The notes: generated by a model not told the origin, from the letters alone. A stretch of 64,000 bases of DNA from Natronomonas gomsonensis (GCF_013391635.1 NZ_JACAWU010000001.1:186001-250000); one strand, 5' to 3'. Numbered from the stretch's first letter, positions 17,802 through 26,642 are shown. Numbers and translations: made by a program.

Positions 17802-18479
17802 TCAGTCGTCGGCGGCGTCGGCGGCGATGTCGGCGTCGGTGCCGTCTTCCGTGGCGTGCATCTCGTGGCCGCAGTTCGGACAGGCGAGTTCGTCGTGTCG
17901 CAGCGCGGCCGAGGACTCCCGGACCTCGCGCATGACACTGGAGATGCGCTCTTCGGCTTCCAGTTCCTCGTCGACGGTGAGTTCGACGCCCTCGACTTCG
18001 AGGAGGAACTTCGCCACCTCGGTAATCTCGTACATCAGGTCGTCGAGTTCCTCGGCGGTGTAGAAGTCACACATCGCGCCGTAGAGGAACGTCGCGCCGG
18101 CCTTTCGGACCTTCTCGTCGAACGACGAGCGGGCCTGATTGACGGCCTGCGGACTGTAGGTGTCGGTCATGAACGGGACGAGTTCCGGGAGGTTCTCGCC
18201 GATTTTCGTCATCTCGACGCCGGTTTCCGTGCGGAAGTCCGCACAGAGTCGCGCCATCGCCCACTCGCGGGCGGTGATGTACGTCCGGTCCCGGAGGAAC
18301 TCGTTGGCGCGGTCGTAGGTCGCCCCGTCGATTTTCGAAAAGCGGGCGTACTCCCGGACGTCCTCGGGAACGTCAGCGTCGCTATCAGCGTCGCTGTCGG
18401 TGCGTTCGTCCTCCGGGAGTCGTCTGAACGCCGGCGTCGGTTCCTCCCCATCGTCCGTCGCCTGCGCGTCGTCGGCCAT
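17802..18479 (-). CDS. Conserved haloarchaeal protein (DUF5806-like)
   Basis: A 225-residue soluble protein. An acidic tail (1-45) precedes a helical core beginning DVREYARFSKIDGATYDRAN and including AREWAMARLCADFRTETGVEMTKIGENLPELVPFM. Near the C-terminus CPNCGHEMH looks like half a zinc ribbon, with only one CxxC. From memory it matches a domain of unknown function confined to haloarchaea (DUF5806). The start at ATG 18479 gives MADDAQ. It converges with pyrC, 9 bp between stops. Confidence 0.7.
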   Translation of the reverse strand: MADDAQATDDGEEPTPAFRRLPEDERTDSDADSDADVPEDVREYARFSKIDGATYDRANEFLRDRTYITAREWAMARLCADFRTETGVEMTKIGENLPELVPFMTDTYSPQAVNQARSSFDEKVRKAGATFLYGAMCDFYTAEELDDLMYEITEVAKFLLEVEGVELTVDEELEAEERISSVMREVRESSAALRHDELACPNCGHEMHATEDGTDADIAADAADD

Positions 18480-18751
18480 ACTGGGCGTAGCGTTCTGCCG
18501 CCGAAAAAGCGTATCGGCGTTGTCTGACGGGTGGCGTACGCGTGGTCCGACCGTAAGGAGGACCACGTTTTGTGCGAACGGCAAACGGAGTGAGTCGTGA
18601 GTCACGTCGGCCGACCGGAGGGAGGCCGACGGATGAGCGAGCGGGGAGCGTAGCGACCCGCGAGCCATGAGACGCGAGCGACCACACGACAATTCAACGA
18701 ATCGACACGAGAGGCCGGGAGGCTTTTGCTTCGGGGCGTCAAGCACCGTGC

Positions 18752-19120
18752 ATGAAGGTGCTGCTGGGTATCGGCGGAAGCGAGGACTCCCTCTATGCGC
18801 TGGAGCAAGCCGTCGCACGAGCGATGGCGGCCGGCGACGACCTCACCATCGCCATCGTGGAGAATCCGGACTCGACGATGGACGAAGAGGAACTGCGGGC
18901 CCGCGTCGACGCGGTGTTGGAAAACGAGGGCTTCGACGCCGAGGTGGTGTCGCTCTCCGGGCACCCGGGGAGTCAGTTGCTCGAGTTCGCCGAGCGCGAG
19001 GAGTTCGACCGAATCGTACTGGGCGGCGGCGAGACGAGCCCGCTCGGAAAAGTGCAACTCGGCTCTATCGCCGAGTTCGTTCTGCTGAACGCGCAAACGA
19101 CGGTGACGCTCATCCGATGA
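18752..19120 (+). CDS. Universal stress protein (UspA) family, short form
   Basis: A 122-residue UspA-fold protein: [21 protein letters not shown] at the N-terminus, [20 protein letters not shown] and [18 protein letters not shown] at the C-terminus. The ATP-binding G-x2-G-x9-G pattern is partly kept. It is shorter than typical 140-residue members. Its TGA overlaps the ATG of the acetyltransferase (ATGA), so the two are translationally coupled. Confidence 0.85.
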   Translation: MKVLLGIGGSEDSLYALEQAVARAMAAGDDLTIAIVENPDSTMDEEELRARVDAVLENEGFDAEVVSLSGHPGSQLLEFAEREEFDRIVLGGGETSPLGKVQLGSIAEFVLLNAQTTVTLIR

Positions 19121-19641
19121 CTCGCGAGTACCCAGACGAGGTGGCCGGGCCCTACGAGGGACCGCCCCGTTCGTTCGCCGACCGCGACGGCCGCGACATC
19201 GAAATCCGCCGCTACGACGACGAGTTCGAGACCCTCGTCGAGATGTATCTGCAGTTCGACCCCGAGGACCGCGCACAGGGGATTCCGCCGACCGCCGAGA
19301 AGGGGATTCGGAAGTGGCTCGACAACCTGCTCCTCGACGAGTGCGTGAACGTCGTCGCGTGGCACGGCGACGACGCGGTCGGCCACGCGACGCTCGTTCC
19401 CGACACCGAGGGTGCCTCGGAGTTGGCCATCTTCGTCCTTCGAGAGTACCAGGAGGCGGGTATCGGAACCCAACTCATCGAGTGTCTGCTCGGAGCGGGT
19501 CGCGAGAGCGGCATCGAGCAGGTGTGGCTCACCGTCGAGCGCTGGAACAAGGCCGCGACGGCGCTGTACCGGAAGGTCGGCTTCGAGCCGTGCGACACCA
19601 GCGGCTTCGAGTTGGAGATGGCCGCGAAGTTGACCGACTGA
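19117..19641 (+). CDS. GNAT-family N-acetyltransferase
   Basis: A 174-residue acetyl-CoA-dependent transferase. The core runs from [20 protein letters not shown] to [20 protein letters not shown]. The acetyl-CoA pyrophosphate loop is [17 protein letters not shown] and the ALYRKVGF motif is typical of RimI-like proteins. The acceptor is unknown. It overlaps the upstream UspA gene by 4 nt; Usp-acetyltransferase pairs often suggest stress-linked protein acetylation, but that is inference. Confidence 0.85.
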   Translation: MTREYPDEVAGPYEGPPRSFADRDGRDIEIRRYDDEFETLVEMYLQFDPEDRAQGIPPTAEKGIRKWLDNLLLDECVNVVAWHGDDAVGHATLVPDTEGASELAIFVLREYQEAGIGTQLIECLLGAGRESGIEQVWLTVERWNKAATALYRKVGFEPCDTSGFELEMAAKLTD

Positions 19642-19724
19642 GCACGGAACGCGGGCCGCAAAGCGGGTTCAAACGCCGAGGTCTTTTCAATACCCTTTTG
19701 CCGACGCATCGAGTTGATGCCCGT

Positions 19725-20120
19725 ATGGCAGACTTTCAGGTCGTCGTCGGCGACCCAGAGGAGGGCACCACGCACTCCTTCGACGTTGACGGACAGGACG
19801 CGAACCGATTCATCGGCCGCTCGCTCGGCGAGACGGTCGACGGCGATGCCGTCGGCCTCCCCGGCTACGAACTCGAACTCACCGGCGGGTCGGACACCTC
19901 CGGCCGCCCGATGCGCGAGGACGTAACCGGAACCCGCACGAAGGCCATCCTGCTCGAGGGCGGCGTCGGCTTCGAGCCGAGCGTCGACGGCGAGCGCAAG
20001 CGCGTGACCGTCCGCGGCGCCGAGGTTTCCGACGACACGCGACAGATTAACGCGAAAATCGTCGGTCGCGGCGACCAGTCCGTCGAGGAACTGCTCGGCG
20101 GCGACGAGGACGACGAGTAA
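19725..20120 (+). CDS. rps6e: 30S ribosomal protein S6e
   Basis: Archaeal/eukaryotic-type ribosomal protein, 131 residues. Diagnostic segments are [29 protein letters not shown], where the eukaryotic S6 motif GFP(M)KQG is represented by RPMREDV, and [25 protein letters not shown]. The ATG at 19725 is preceded by an A/T-rich stretch (CTTTTCAATACCC) suitable as a promoter. It is followed by two small conserved genes on the same strand. Confidence 0.95.
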   Translation: MADFQVVVGDPEEGTTHSFDVDGQDANRFIGRSLGETVDGDAVGLPGYELELTGGSDTSGRPMREDVTGTRTKAILLEGGVGFEPSVDGERKRVTVRGAEVSDDTRQINAKIVGRGDQSVEELLGGDEDDE

Positions 20121-20146
20121 TCTCCCCTTCTGTTCGTATCGCATCC

Positions 20147-20560
20147 ATGCCCAGCCTTTCCTCCGACGGCGTCGAGACGGTTCGCGTCGCCATCGAATCA
20201 GCCGGCGCGCTCGACCGACCGAAACTCGTCGTTCCCGAGGGAACGATGCCGGAAGGTATCGTCCGCATCGAGGCCGACGAGTCGACGTATCACGCCCCCG
20301 TCGAGGTCGGTCTCGACGGCGAGTACGAACTGCGCGGCCTCTACGACAACGCTCGACTCGCCCGAGAGGGCGGCGGCGAGAACCGCCTCGCCGAGTGGGT
20401 CGAATCCGCCGGTCTGGAAGCGGGTCGCTCCGCGCTTCTGGACGTGGTCGTCGAGGGCGAACAGTACGGGCTTCGTGCGCCCGGCGAGCGGGCGGTCTAC
20501 GACATCGCGGAGACGCCCGACGACAGCCTCGCCTCGATAGCGGAGGACCTCGACGGATGA
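20147..20560 (+). CDS. Conserved haloarchaeal protein (DUF7112-like)
   Basis: A 137-residue soluble protein with a beta-rich N-terminal region (VETVRVAIESAGALDRPKLVVPEGT), a central ELRGLYDNARLAREGGGENRL block and the ending AETPDDSLASIAEDLDG. I recall it only as a haloarchaeal domain of unknown function. Its TGA overlaps the next gene's ATG by 4 nt, and the position after rps6e suggests a link with translation or the nucleoid, which is unproven. Confidence 0.7.
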   Translation: MPSLSSDGVETVRVAIESAGALDRPKLVVPEGTMPEGIVRIEADESTYHAPVEVGLDGEYELRGLYDNARLAREGGGENRLAEWVESAGLEAGRSALLDVVVEGEQYGLRAPGERAVYDIAETPDDSLASIAEDLDG

Positions 20561-21012
20561 GCGCCGACGACGACCGCCCCGCGAGCGCGCTGTACGATGC
20601 CTTCTTGGAGGGCGAGCGCGTCGACGACATCCTCGTGTACCTCCACGAAGAGGGCGTCGGGACGATGGGCGAGTTGCTGGAAATCGGTACGCGCGTCGAC
20701 GACGGCGTCGTGTTGGTGTTGCCCGGCAAGGAGGGCCGGTCTGCGTTCCAGCAGGCGACGGGCCTCGACGCGATGGATTTCGCCGGGATGGCGATGCAGA
20801 CCGACGGCGACATCGACGCCGACTGCACGGGCGGGACGTGTCCGGACACCGACGACAAGCCCGAGGAGGACCACTACGTCAAGTTCGTCTTCGCCTTCGC
20901 CGAAGAGCAAAACGAGGGTGTCGGCGGCATCTACGCCGACGGCGACGTGATTCACGGCTATGCGGCCTGTGCCTGCGGGGCGACCTACTCCGATAAGTGG
21001 GTTATCGAGTGA
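20557..21012 (+). CDS. Conserved haloarchaeal protein with Cys pairs (DUF5807-like)
   Basis: A 151-residue protein. The N-terminal half (ALYDAFLEGERVDDILVYLHEEGVG) is helical. The middle has DCTGGTCPD and the C-terminus has GYAACACGATYSDKW, so two Cys clusters could bind a metal or Fe-S centre. The family is known to me only as a haloarchaeal domain of unknown function. It starts within the stop of the preceding gene and converges with the DHH phosphoesterase, which ends 2 bp away. Confidence 0.7.
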   Translation: MSADDDRPASALYDAFLEGERVDDILVYLHEEGVGTMGELLEIGTRVDDGVVLVLPGKEGRSAFQQATGLDAMDFAGMAMQTDGDIDADCTGGTCPDTDDKPEEDHYVKFVFAFAEEQNEGVGGIYADGDVIHGYAACACGATYSDKWVIE

Positions 21013-21013
21013 G

Positions 21014-22102
21014 TTAGCGGTTGGTTTCGACGCCTTCCTCGTCTTCTTCGGGCAGATTTCGGAACGCATCGAGGATAACCTGTTTCGTGATGGCCCCCCG
21101 AGTCGTCCAGTGGTGGGCGTAATCCAGCATGTCGTCGTAGATGTCGGGCTTACAGCCCGCCGCCTTCGGGTGGCCGCCGCCGTTGACCTGCCCGGCAACC
21201 TCGTGACAGCGCTCGAAGGAGTCGGTGCCGCGGATGGACGCCGACCCCGCAGGCTTGACGATGACCGAGGCGTCGGCGCCCTCTTCGCGCATCGCTTCGG
21301 CGACCTCGTTCTGTGAACAGCGGCCGTAGGTGACGCCGACGGTCCACTCGCCGATGGTCTCGAACTCCGCCCGGTCGATGGCTTTCTCGATGAGCGCCTC
21401 CTTCTCGACGCGCTGTTCTTCGAGGAACGATTCCACCTCGGGCGGAAGGTCGGCGGCGTGTTCGACGACGGTGTCGATGTACTCCTCGGGGTCGGCCCAG
21501 TAGGCGTAGTCCGCGATGTCGTCGCTTCGGGGGTCCTCACGCAGCCAGAGGTCGTGGTCGCGGGTGACCGCCGCGAGGTCGGCGTAGCGGTCGTCGAAGG
21601 TGTAGTCGAGTTGCGCAAGCGCCACGTCGGTCGTACACACCTCCTCGGAGTCGCCGACGGTCAGCTCGGCGTACTCTTCGACCGTCGTCGCGAGGTCGTC
21701 GTCCCACTGGTGGTGGTCGAACCACCGAACCGAGGTGGCCCGTTCGGCGACCGCCGGCAGCGCCTCGATGTCGACTTCGGAATCGGGACAGAGGTCACAG
21801 ACGAACACTTCGAGGTCGGGTTCGCCGAATTCGGCGACGTACTCCAGCGCCTCGGCGATTTCGTGGGGTCCTGCGGGAAGGAGCGCGGCCTCACCGAAGG
21901 CCACCCGGAGGAGTGCGACACAGCCCAGTCCGTCGGCGTCGGGGTCGGCGACGACGACGCGGTCGGCGCCGGCGAGGGCCTCGCGGGCCTCCTTTTCGGC
22001 TTGGGCCTCGTCGAAGGAATCCGGCGTGAAGAAGCCCTCGCCGGGCAGGACCGAGCGGCGGCCCAGCGGGATGTTGTCGTCGTCGATGAGATAGTCGTCC
22101 AT
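21014..22102 (-). CDS. DHH-family phosphoesterase
   Basis: A 362-residue Mn-dependent phosphoesterase. The DHH domain shows VVVADPDADGLG (motif I), VFVCDLCPDSEVD (motif II) and RWFDHHQWDDD (motif III). The DHHA1 domain ends in GQVNGGGHPKAAGCK. Related archaeal proteins include RecJ/GAN-like nucleases and nanoRNases or cyclic-dinucleotide phosphodiesterases, and the specificity cannot be settled here. It lacks membrane or RNA-binding extensions. The start is ATG 22102. Confidence 0.88.
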   Translation of the reverse strand: MDDYLIDDDNIPLGRRSVLPGEGFFTPDSFDEAQAEKEAREALAGADRVVVADPDADGLGCVALLRVAFGEAALLPAGPHEIAEALEYVAEFGEPDLEVFVCDLCPDSEVDIEALPAVAERATSVRWFDHHQWDDDLATTVEEYAELTVGDSEEVCTTDVALAQLDYTFDDRYADLAAVTRDHDLWLREDPRSDDIADYAYWADPEEYIDTVVEHAADLPPEVESFLEEQRVEKEALIEKAIDRAEFETIGEWTVGVTYGRCSQNEVAEAMREEGADASVIVKPAGSASIRGTDSFERCHEVAGQVNGGGHPKAAGCKPDIYDDMLDYAHHWTTRGAITKQVILDAFRNLPEEDEEGVETNR

Positions 22103-22154
22103 ACCGAGGGGAGGGGCGGCGCGGGGAATAATCCCACCGCTTGCCGCCGACCGG

Positions 22155-22592
22155 TCACTCCAGTTGTCGGACGGTCAACACCGGTCGCGAACACGTCCGG
22201 ACGACGCGTTCGGCGACGCTGCCGAGCAGAAACGAGTGTTCGCCGTGGCGTCCGCGCGTCCCCATCGCCACCGCGTCGGCGTCGATATCGTTGGCGTAGC
22301 CGATTATCTCCTTGGACGGCGGGCCGGCCCTGACGGCGGTTTGCAACTCGACGCCGTCCCCGCGTGCTGCGTTCGCCTCGACGACTGCGTCGAGGGCCTC
22401 GTGGCTCTGTTCGTCGAGAGCCTCGCGAACCTCCTCGTGGAGTCGGTCGGGGAGCGATTCGACGTGACTCTCGTCGATGACGTACAGCGCGTGGACGGTC
22501 GCATCGAAGCGCGACGCGAGGTCGAGCGCACAGTGGACCGCCCGCGAGACGCTCTCGGAGCCGTCGGTCGCCACGACCACCGTCTCGAACAT
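22155..22592 (-). CDS. Universal stress protein (UspA) family
   Basis: A 145-residue canonical UspA protein, with MFETVVVATDGSESVSRAVHCAL at the N-terminus and the complete ATP-binding signature MGTRGRHGEHSFLLGSVAERVVR (G-x2-G-x9-G-S) near residues 110-132. It is divergent from another usp gene, with 83 bp between starts; a TTTTATG element about 28 nt upstream is the likely TATA box. Confidence 0.92.
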   Translation of the reverse strand: MFETVVVATDGSESVSRAVHCALDLASRFDATVHALYVIDESHVESLPDRLHEEVREALDEQSHEALDAVVEANAARGDGVELQTAVRAGPPSKEIIGYANDIDADAVAMGTRGRHGEHSFLLGSVAERVVRTCSRPVLTVRQLE

Positions 22593-22675
22593 ACTCGGTC
22601 TCGGCGGGGCGACGGCATAAAAGTACGCGGAGATTGCGCGGATGGTTTTTTGACCACCCCTCACGAGGATGGGGT

Positions 22676-23110
22676 ATGGAGGTCGAAACGGTCCTCGTTC
22701 CGGTCGACGGGTCGGATGCGGCGATGGAGGCCGTCGAGTACGCCGTCGCCATCGCCGAGCGCTACGACGCCGTCGTCCACGCGCTGTACGTCCTCGGGGA
22801 GAACGCCGCCGCGGCGATGGAGGAGGGCAGCGTCGAGGCCGCCGCCATCGCCGAACGCGGCGAGCAGGTGATGGCGGGCGTCCGAGCCATCGCCGACGGC
22901 GTCCCAATCGACCACTCTTCGGCGTACGGCTACTCCCAGACGCGGCTCTCTCAACACCCCGGCAGCGTCATCCTCGACGTGACGGAATCGCTGGAAGCCG
23001 ACTTCGTGGTCATTCCACGCGAACCGGTGACCGGCGACCCCGAAGCCGTCATCGAGAAGGCCGCCGAGTACGTTCTCGCCCACGCCTCACAGCCGGTGCT
23101 GTCGGTGTAA
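22676..23110 (+). CDS. Universal stress protein (UspA) family with altered nucleotide motif
   Basis: A 144-residue UspA-fold protein, strongest at the N-terminus (VETVLVPVDGSDAAMEAVEYAVAIAERYDAVVHALYV). The ATP-binding loop is lost: where G-x2-G-x9-G-S is expected the sequence reads IPREPVTGDPEAVIEKAAEYVL. It probably belongs to the non-nucleotide-binding UspA subgroup and might dimerise with its divergent neighbour at 22155. That pairing is inference. Confidence 0.88.
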   Translation: MEVETVLVPVDGSDAAMEAVEYAVAIAERYDAVVHALYVLGENAAAAMEEGSVEAAAIAERGEQVMAGVRAIADGVPIDHSSAYGYSQTRLSQHPGSVILDVTESLEADFVVIPREPVTGDPEAVIEKAAEYVLAHASQPVLSV

Positions 23111-23157
23111 GGCGGAGCGAGTACAAGCATCCGCGAGCGCCGCAGGCGCGAGCGGTT

Positions 23158-23288
23158 CCCTCGCCCGAGCGGAGCGAGGGCGAGTAGCGCACACGGACCG
23201 GAGCGCGGCGAAGCCGCGCGAAGGGAGTACGCGCTATTTTTCCCCAAGTTTTTGCCACGAACCGGTGTCGCGCGCCGGCGGCGCGCGA
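23158..23288. terminator. Cluster of three G+C-rich hairpins between convergent genes
   Basis: Three inverted repeats lie in series: CCCTCGC (23158-23164) with GCGAGGG (23174-23180); GCGCGGC-GAA-GCCGCGC (23203-23219); and TCGCGCGCC-GGC-GGCGCGCGA (23268-23288). T-rich tracts at 23237-23253 lie between the second and third. The placement between the stops at 23110 and 23316 suits a bidirectional terminator. Confidence 0.4.
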
Positions 23289-23315
23289 CCCGCGCTCGTG
23301 TGCAAAAAGTGGGTT

Positions 23316-24518
23316 TTAGTAAGCACTCATCCCCGTCAACTCTTTCCCAACGATCAGCTTCTGAATCTCGGTGGTGCCGTCGGGGATGGTCATGACGCTG
23401 GCGTCGCGATAGTAGCGTTCGAGGCGGTTCTCGGTTTTCAGCCCCTCGCCGCCGTGAATCTGCAGGGCGTTGTAGGTGGCGTCGACGGAGCGTTCGGCGG
23501 TGTACCCCTTCGCCAGCGAGGAGATGAGGCGGGCGCGGTCGTCACCGCGTTCGAGCAACTCCAGCGCGTGCCGCGAGAGGTGTCGCGACGTTTCGAGGTC
23601 CCGCAGAATCTCGTACAGTTTCTCCTGGACGAGTTGGGTCGACCCGATGGGGTTGCCGAACGTTTCGCGTTCTTCGGCGTATTCGAGGGCCTCCTCGAAG
23701 GCGGCCTGCATGATGCCGACGGCCATGAACGACATCCCCGTCCGCATGAACGAGAACGTCGCGTTGAGCGCCTTCTGTTCGAAGAACAGCTGTGAGACCG
23801 ACTCGGGGAACGGGACGATTTCCTGCATGTCGGCGCCGTCCATCAGGGCGTTGCCGACGATGTTCGACAGACGGTTGTCCTCGGGAACCCGCACGCCGTC
23901 GAAGTACATCTTCCCGTTGTTGACGCCCTGCCAGCCGAGTTTGTCCATCGTCTCGGTCTCGAACGGCGAATTGGCCTGGTCGACGAGGAACATGTCCTGG
24001 GTGTCGGCTGCGTCGTCGTGGGCGACGACCAGGGCCACGTCGGCGATTGGCGCGTTCCCCACCCACTGTTTCTTCCCTTCGAGGACGTACTCGTCGCCGT
24101 CCTTGTAGGCGACGGTGTTCGGTCGGGCGGTGTCGCTGCCCCCCTCGGGTTCGGTGACGGCGAGACAGCCGATACACTCGCCGTCGTGGAGTTTCTCCAG
24201 CATCGCATCCTGCGTGGCGTCGGCGGCGTGCTGGACGAACACCGACGGGAACGACATCTGTAATGCGACGTTGAGGCTGGGCCACACGCGGGAGACCTCC
24301 TCGGAGACGATGGTGAACCGTTCGAGGTTGCCGAAGTACTCCTCGGCGACACCGGGTTCGAACCCGATGTCGAGTTCCCGGAGGACCCCGGTGTATTCGA
24401 GGAACTCCTCGCGTGTCAGCGGCTCGCGGTCGGCCTCGTCGACGATGGGTTCGATGTGCTCTTCGAGGTGGGCCCGCAGGTTCTCGCGGAACTCCCCACC
24501 GTCGTCGTCGTAGTACAT
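23316..24518 (-). CDS. Acyl-CoA dehydrogenase family protein
   Basis: A 400-residue FAD enzyme that should introduce the alpha-beta double bond into an acyl-CoA. Family blocks are LAVTEPEGGSDTARPN, KMYFDGVRVPEDNRLS, YAEERETFGNPIG, LQIHGGEGLKTENRLERYYRDA and the C-terminal IPDGTTEIQKLIVGKEL. At the position of the medium-chain enzyme's catalytic Glu (YEGT) this protein has Asp380 (PDGT). It is co-directional with the SCP2-like gene 1 bp upstream. Chain length is unknown; a base elsewhere, as in isovaleryl-CoA dehydrogenase, is possible. Confidence 0.9.
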   Translation of the reverse strand: MYYDDDGGEFRENLRAHLEEHIEPIVDEADREPLTREEFLEYTGVLRELDIGFEPGVAEEYFGNLERFTIVSEEVSRVWPSLNVALQMSFPSVFVQHAADATQDAMLEKLHDGECIGCLAVTEPEGGSDTARPNTVAYKDGDEYVLEGKKQWVGNAPIADVALVVAHDDAADTQDMFLVDQANSPFETETMDKLGWQGVNNGKMYFDGVRVPEDNRLSNIVGNALMDGADMQEIVPFPESVSQLFFEQKALNATFSFMRTGMSFMAVGIMQAAFEEALEYAEERETFGNPIGSTQLVQEKLYEILRDLETSRHLSRHALELLERGDDRARLISSLAKGYTAERSVDATYNALQIHGGEGLKTENRLERYYRDASVMTIPDGTTEIQKLIVGKELTGMSAY

Positions 24519-24519
24519 C

Positions 24520-25077
24520 TTACTCGAAACTCTCCGAGAGGCTCCCCATGATGGGGGCGAGTTGGGTGCCCGTCGCGACGGGGCCGTCCATCTCGTACTG
24601 CTGGCTCATGAAGCCCTGGACGGGGTCGATGGCGCCGGTGATGAGGCCGACGAGGTTGTCGGCGGGACCGCTGATTTTCAGCGTCGGGTCGTCCAACGTG
24701 CCGGCGCCGCCGGTGAGCGTCTTCTCGGTGCCGTCGACCTGCATGTGGCCGTCCATCGGGCAGTCGGTCGCCTCGAAGGTGACCGTGATGTCCTGACCGA
24801 TTTGCTCTTGGACCTCTGGGCTGTTCGCGACGATGACTTCCATACCCGTCCACAGGAAGTTCTGGAACTGGTCGGCCGTCTGGGGGTTAGCCTCGACGAA
24901 CGGTGCGACCTCCATTTCGTCCATGCGGCCGACGAGGCGGCCGAAGAGGCCGGGGTTCTCCTGGACGAACTCGCGGGTCTGCCCGTCGAGGTCAGCCAGC
25001 AGGTCGGGGAGGTCGGCTTCCAGTTCGTCTGCGGACTTCTCGAGCGATGCTTCGATGCGGTCTGTGAGTTCACTCAT
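24520..25077 (-). CDS. SCP2 sterol-transfer-domain protein
   Basis: A 185-residue protein whose second half (about 75-180) looks like an SCP2 lipid-binding fold: ITVTFEATDCPMDGHMQVDG, TLKISGPADNLVGLITGAIDPVQGFMSQQYEMDGP and LAPIMGSLSESF. The first half is an acidic helical region. It would bind acyl-CoA or another lipid and hand it to the acyl-CoA dehydrogenase encoded 1 bp downstream. A related protein at 28962 accompanies the acyl-CoA synthetase. Confidence 0.75.
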   Translation of the reverse strand: MSELTDRIEASLEKSADELEADLPDLLADLDGQTREFVQENPGLFGRLVGRMDEMEVAPFVEANPQTADQFQNFLWTGMEVIVANSPEVQEQIGQDITVTFEATDCPMDGHMQVDGTEKTLTGGAGTLDDPTLKISGPADNLVGLITGAIDPVQGFMSQQYEMDGPVATGTQLAPIMGSLSESFE

Positions 25078-25216
25078 GGTCGGATTTCGGGGCGGAGGCC
25101 CCGTGTACCGAGTCAGTTCGGGCGTTCGTCCCTGTGGATTGTTCCTCCCATGGGTGGGTCTTTATGTTGGGACGCCGTTCGCTTCATTCGTTACCGATGA
25201 GGTCCGTTACCAAGCG

Positions 25217-25223
25217 TTTATAT
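25217..25223 (+). promoter_or_regulatory. TATA box of the HTH-10 gene at 25249
   Basis: TTTATAT lies 26-32 nt before the ATG at 25249, so the mRNA should be leaderless or nearly so. This supports that ATG over the TTG at 25237. Confidence 0.6.
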
Positions 25224-25248
25224 CCATGAATTACCATTGAACGGTACG

Positions 25249-25899
25249 ATGCGATACGTTCGGACGGTCATCATCCCTCGGGAGGGCGGGTTACATCCGG
25301 TCGACGAGACGCTGGCGGCGGAGCCGAATATCACACGGGAGTTGCTCCACAACATCAGTCTGCTGGACGACGACACCGCTATCACGCTGTTTCAGCTCTC
25401 CGGCGATGTCGAGCGAATGCGCGAAATCGCCTCCGAATCCCCCGAAATCCTCGAATACCAGATTTCCGAAGGCGAAGACCACGTCACCATCTACGCCCAC
25501 TTCGTCCCGAACGACACCGTCGTCGACCTCCTCAGCCTGTTTCGGGAGTACGAACTCATCCTCGATATGCCGCTGGAGTACACCGCCGACGGCGGGTTGC
25601 GCGCCCACATCGTCGGCGAGGAGGACGTGATTCGGGAGGTCATCCCGAAAGTCCCCGACGGCCTCGGATTGAATCTCGAACAGATAAGCGACTACGTACC
25701 CGAAGAAGAACGGCTGTTTTCGATGCTGACCCCACGACAACAGGAGACGCTGCAGGCAGCTCTGGAGGTGGGCTACTACCGCGTGCCGCGGGAGGCGACC
25801 CACCAGGATATCGCCGACCACCTCGACCGCTCGGACGGGACGGTGGGCGAACACCTCCGGAAGATAGAGGCGAAAGTGATGGCAGCCATCGCGCCGTAG
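25249..25899 (+). CDS. HTH-10 (Bat-like) transcriptional regulator
   Basis: A 216-residue regulator with an N-terminal ACT-like sensing half (MRYVRTVIIPREGGLHPVDETL onward) and a C-terminal HTH-10 domain at about 160-213 (LTPRQQETLQAALEVGYY, then DIADHLDRSDGTVGEHLRKIEAKVM). It is divergent from the SCP2 and acyl-CoA dehydrogenase pair and probably controls those genes. The sequence differs clearly from the HTH-10 protein at 749 in its sensing half. The signal is unknown. Confidence 0.85.
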   Translation: MRYVRTVIIPREGGLHPVDETLAAEPNITRELLHNISLLDDDTAITLFQLSGDVERMREIASESPEILEYQISEGEDHVTIYAHFVPNDTVVDLLSLFREYELILDMPLEYTADGGLRAHIVGEEDVIREVIPKVPDGLGLNLEQISDYVPEEERLFSMLTPRQQETLQAALEVGYYRVPREATHQDIADHLDRSDGTVGEHLRKIEAKVMAAIAP

Positions 25900-25917
25900 C
25901 CACGCGTCTCGTTCGTT

Positions 25918-26622
25918 TCAGGAAACCGCTTCGAACGCGCTGTCGACGAGCGAGGGGTCGTAGGTCCACGTACCGTAGAACTCGTCCGGCCCGCGCTGTT
26001 CGGCGACGAGCGCACACTTCTGTCGATCGTCGCCGTCGCCGTCGAAGACGAGAAACCAGTACCGACCGGTGTCGGCGTCCGGGTCGATGTGGGCCGTCAC
26101 GGGAAGGCTCCGAACGGAGTCGGCATCCGCCCCCGGGACGACGTGAACGTGGATGTCCAGGTCGGTCCCCTCGGCCAGTTGGCGGTACAGCGACCGCTGG
26201 GCGTCGAACGCCGCGACCGACTGGAACCCGGCGTGGAACGTGCCACGACCGACGCGCCACGCGCGGTCTTCGAGTTCCCGAGAGGTCGCGAGCAGTTGGC
26301 GTCGATGCAATGAGGCGAACACCGTCGTGTCCAGCAACTCGAAAATCGCGCGATACGCGGGGGACAGTTCCCCGAGGTCGTCGGGATGGCGAATCGGGGG
26401 CCGAAGGAACTCACGGAGCGTGTCGGCCGACACCGCGCCACGGAACCGCTCGCCATCGCGGACGACGACGAACGGGTCGGGACCCGCCGGTGGCAGGTCT
26501 CTGTACGTGATGTCGACGTTCCGGGTGGCGAACTGCGACCCGAAATCGTCGGGTTCCCGCCGGTAGTAGACGACCGATTTCTCGTGTCGCTCGGCGTTTT
26601 CGAGGATGGATTCCAACGACAT
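25918..26622 (-). CDS. DICT sensory domain protein
   Basis: A 234-residue protein resembling haloarchaeal DICT-domain proteins, a sensory fold named from diguanylate cyclase and two-component proteins. The N-terminus MSLESILENAERHEKSVVYY leads to VVVRDGERFRGAVSADTLREFLRPP; the C-terminus is beta-rich and ends GTWTYDPSLVDSAFEAVS. No DNA-binding or catalytic domain is attached. It converges with the HTH-10 gene (18 bp) and lies downstream of a DUF7344 regulator on the same strand, so it may modulate either. Confidence 0.75.
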   Translation of the reverse strand: MSLESILENAERHEKSVVYYRREPDDFGSQFATRNVDITYRDLPPAGPDPFVVVRDGERFRGAVSADTLREFLRPPIRHPDDLGELSPAYRAIFELLDTTVFASLHRRQLLATSRELEDRAWRVGRGTFHAGFQSVAAFDAQRSLYRQLAEGTDLDIHVHVVPGADADSVRSLPVTAHIDPDADTGRYWFLVFDGDGDDRQKCALVAEQRGPDEFYGTWTYDPSLVDSAFEAVS

Positions 26623-26642
26623 AGCGCGCTCGTGTGGTTGTG

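Noticed and set aside
19212-20858. A 548-codon minus-strand open frame
   Set aside because: It is antisense to S6e, the acetyltransferase and small conserved genes, and its Ser/Arg-rich composition is that of a shadow frame in G+C-rich DNA.
23111-23315. Possible CRISPR or insertion-sequence end
   Set aside because: The repeats are different hairpins, not direct repeats with spacers, and no transposase or cas gene is near.
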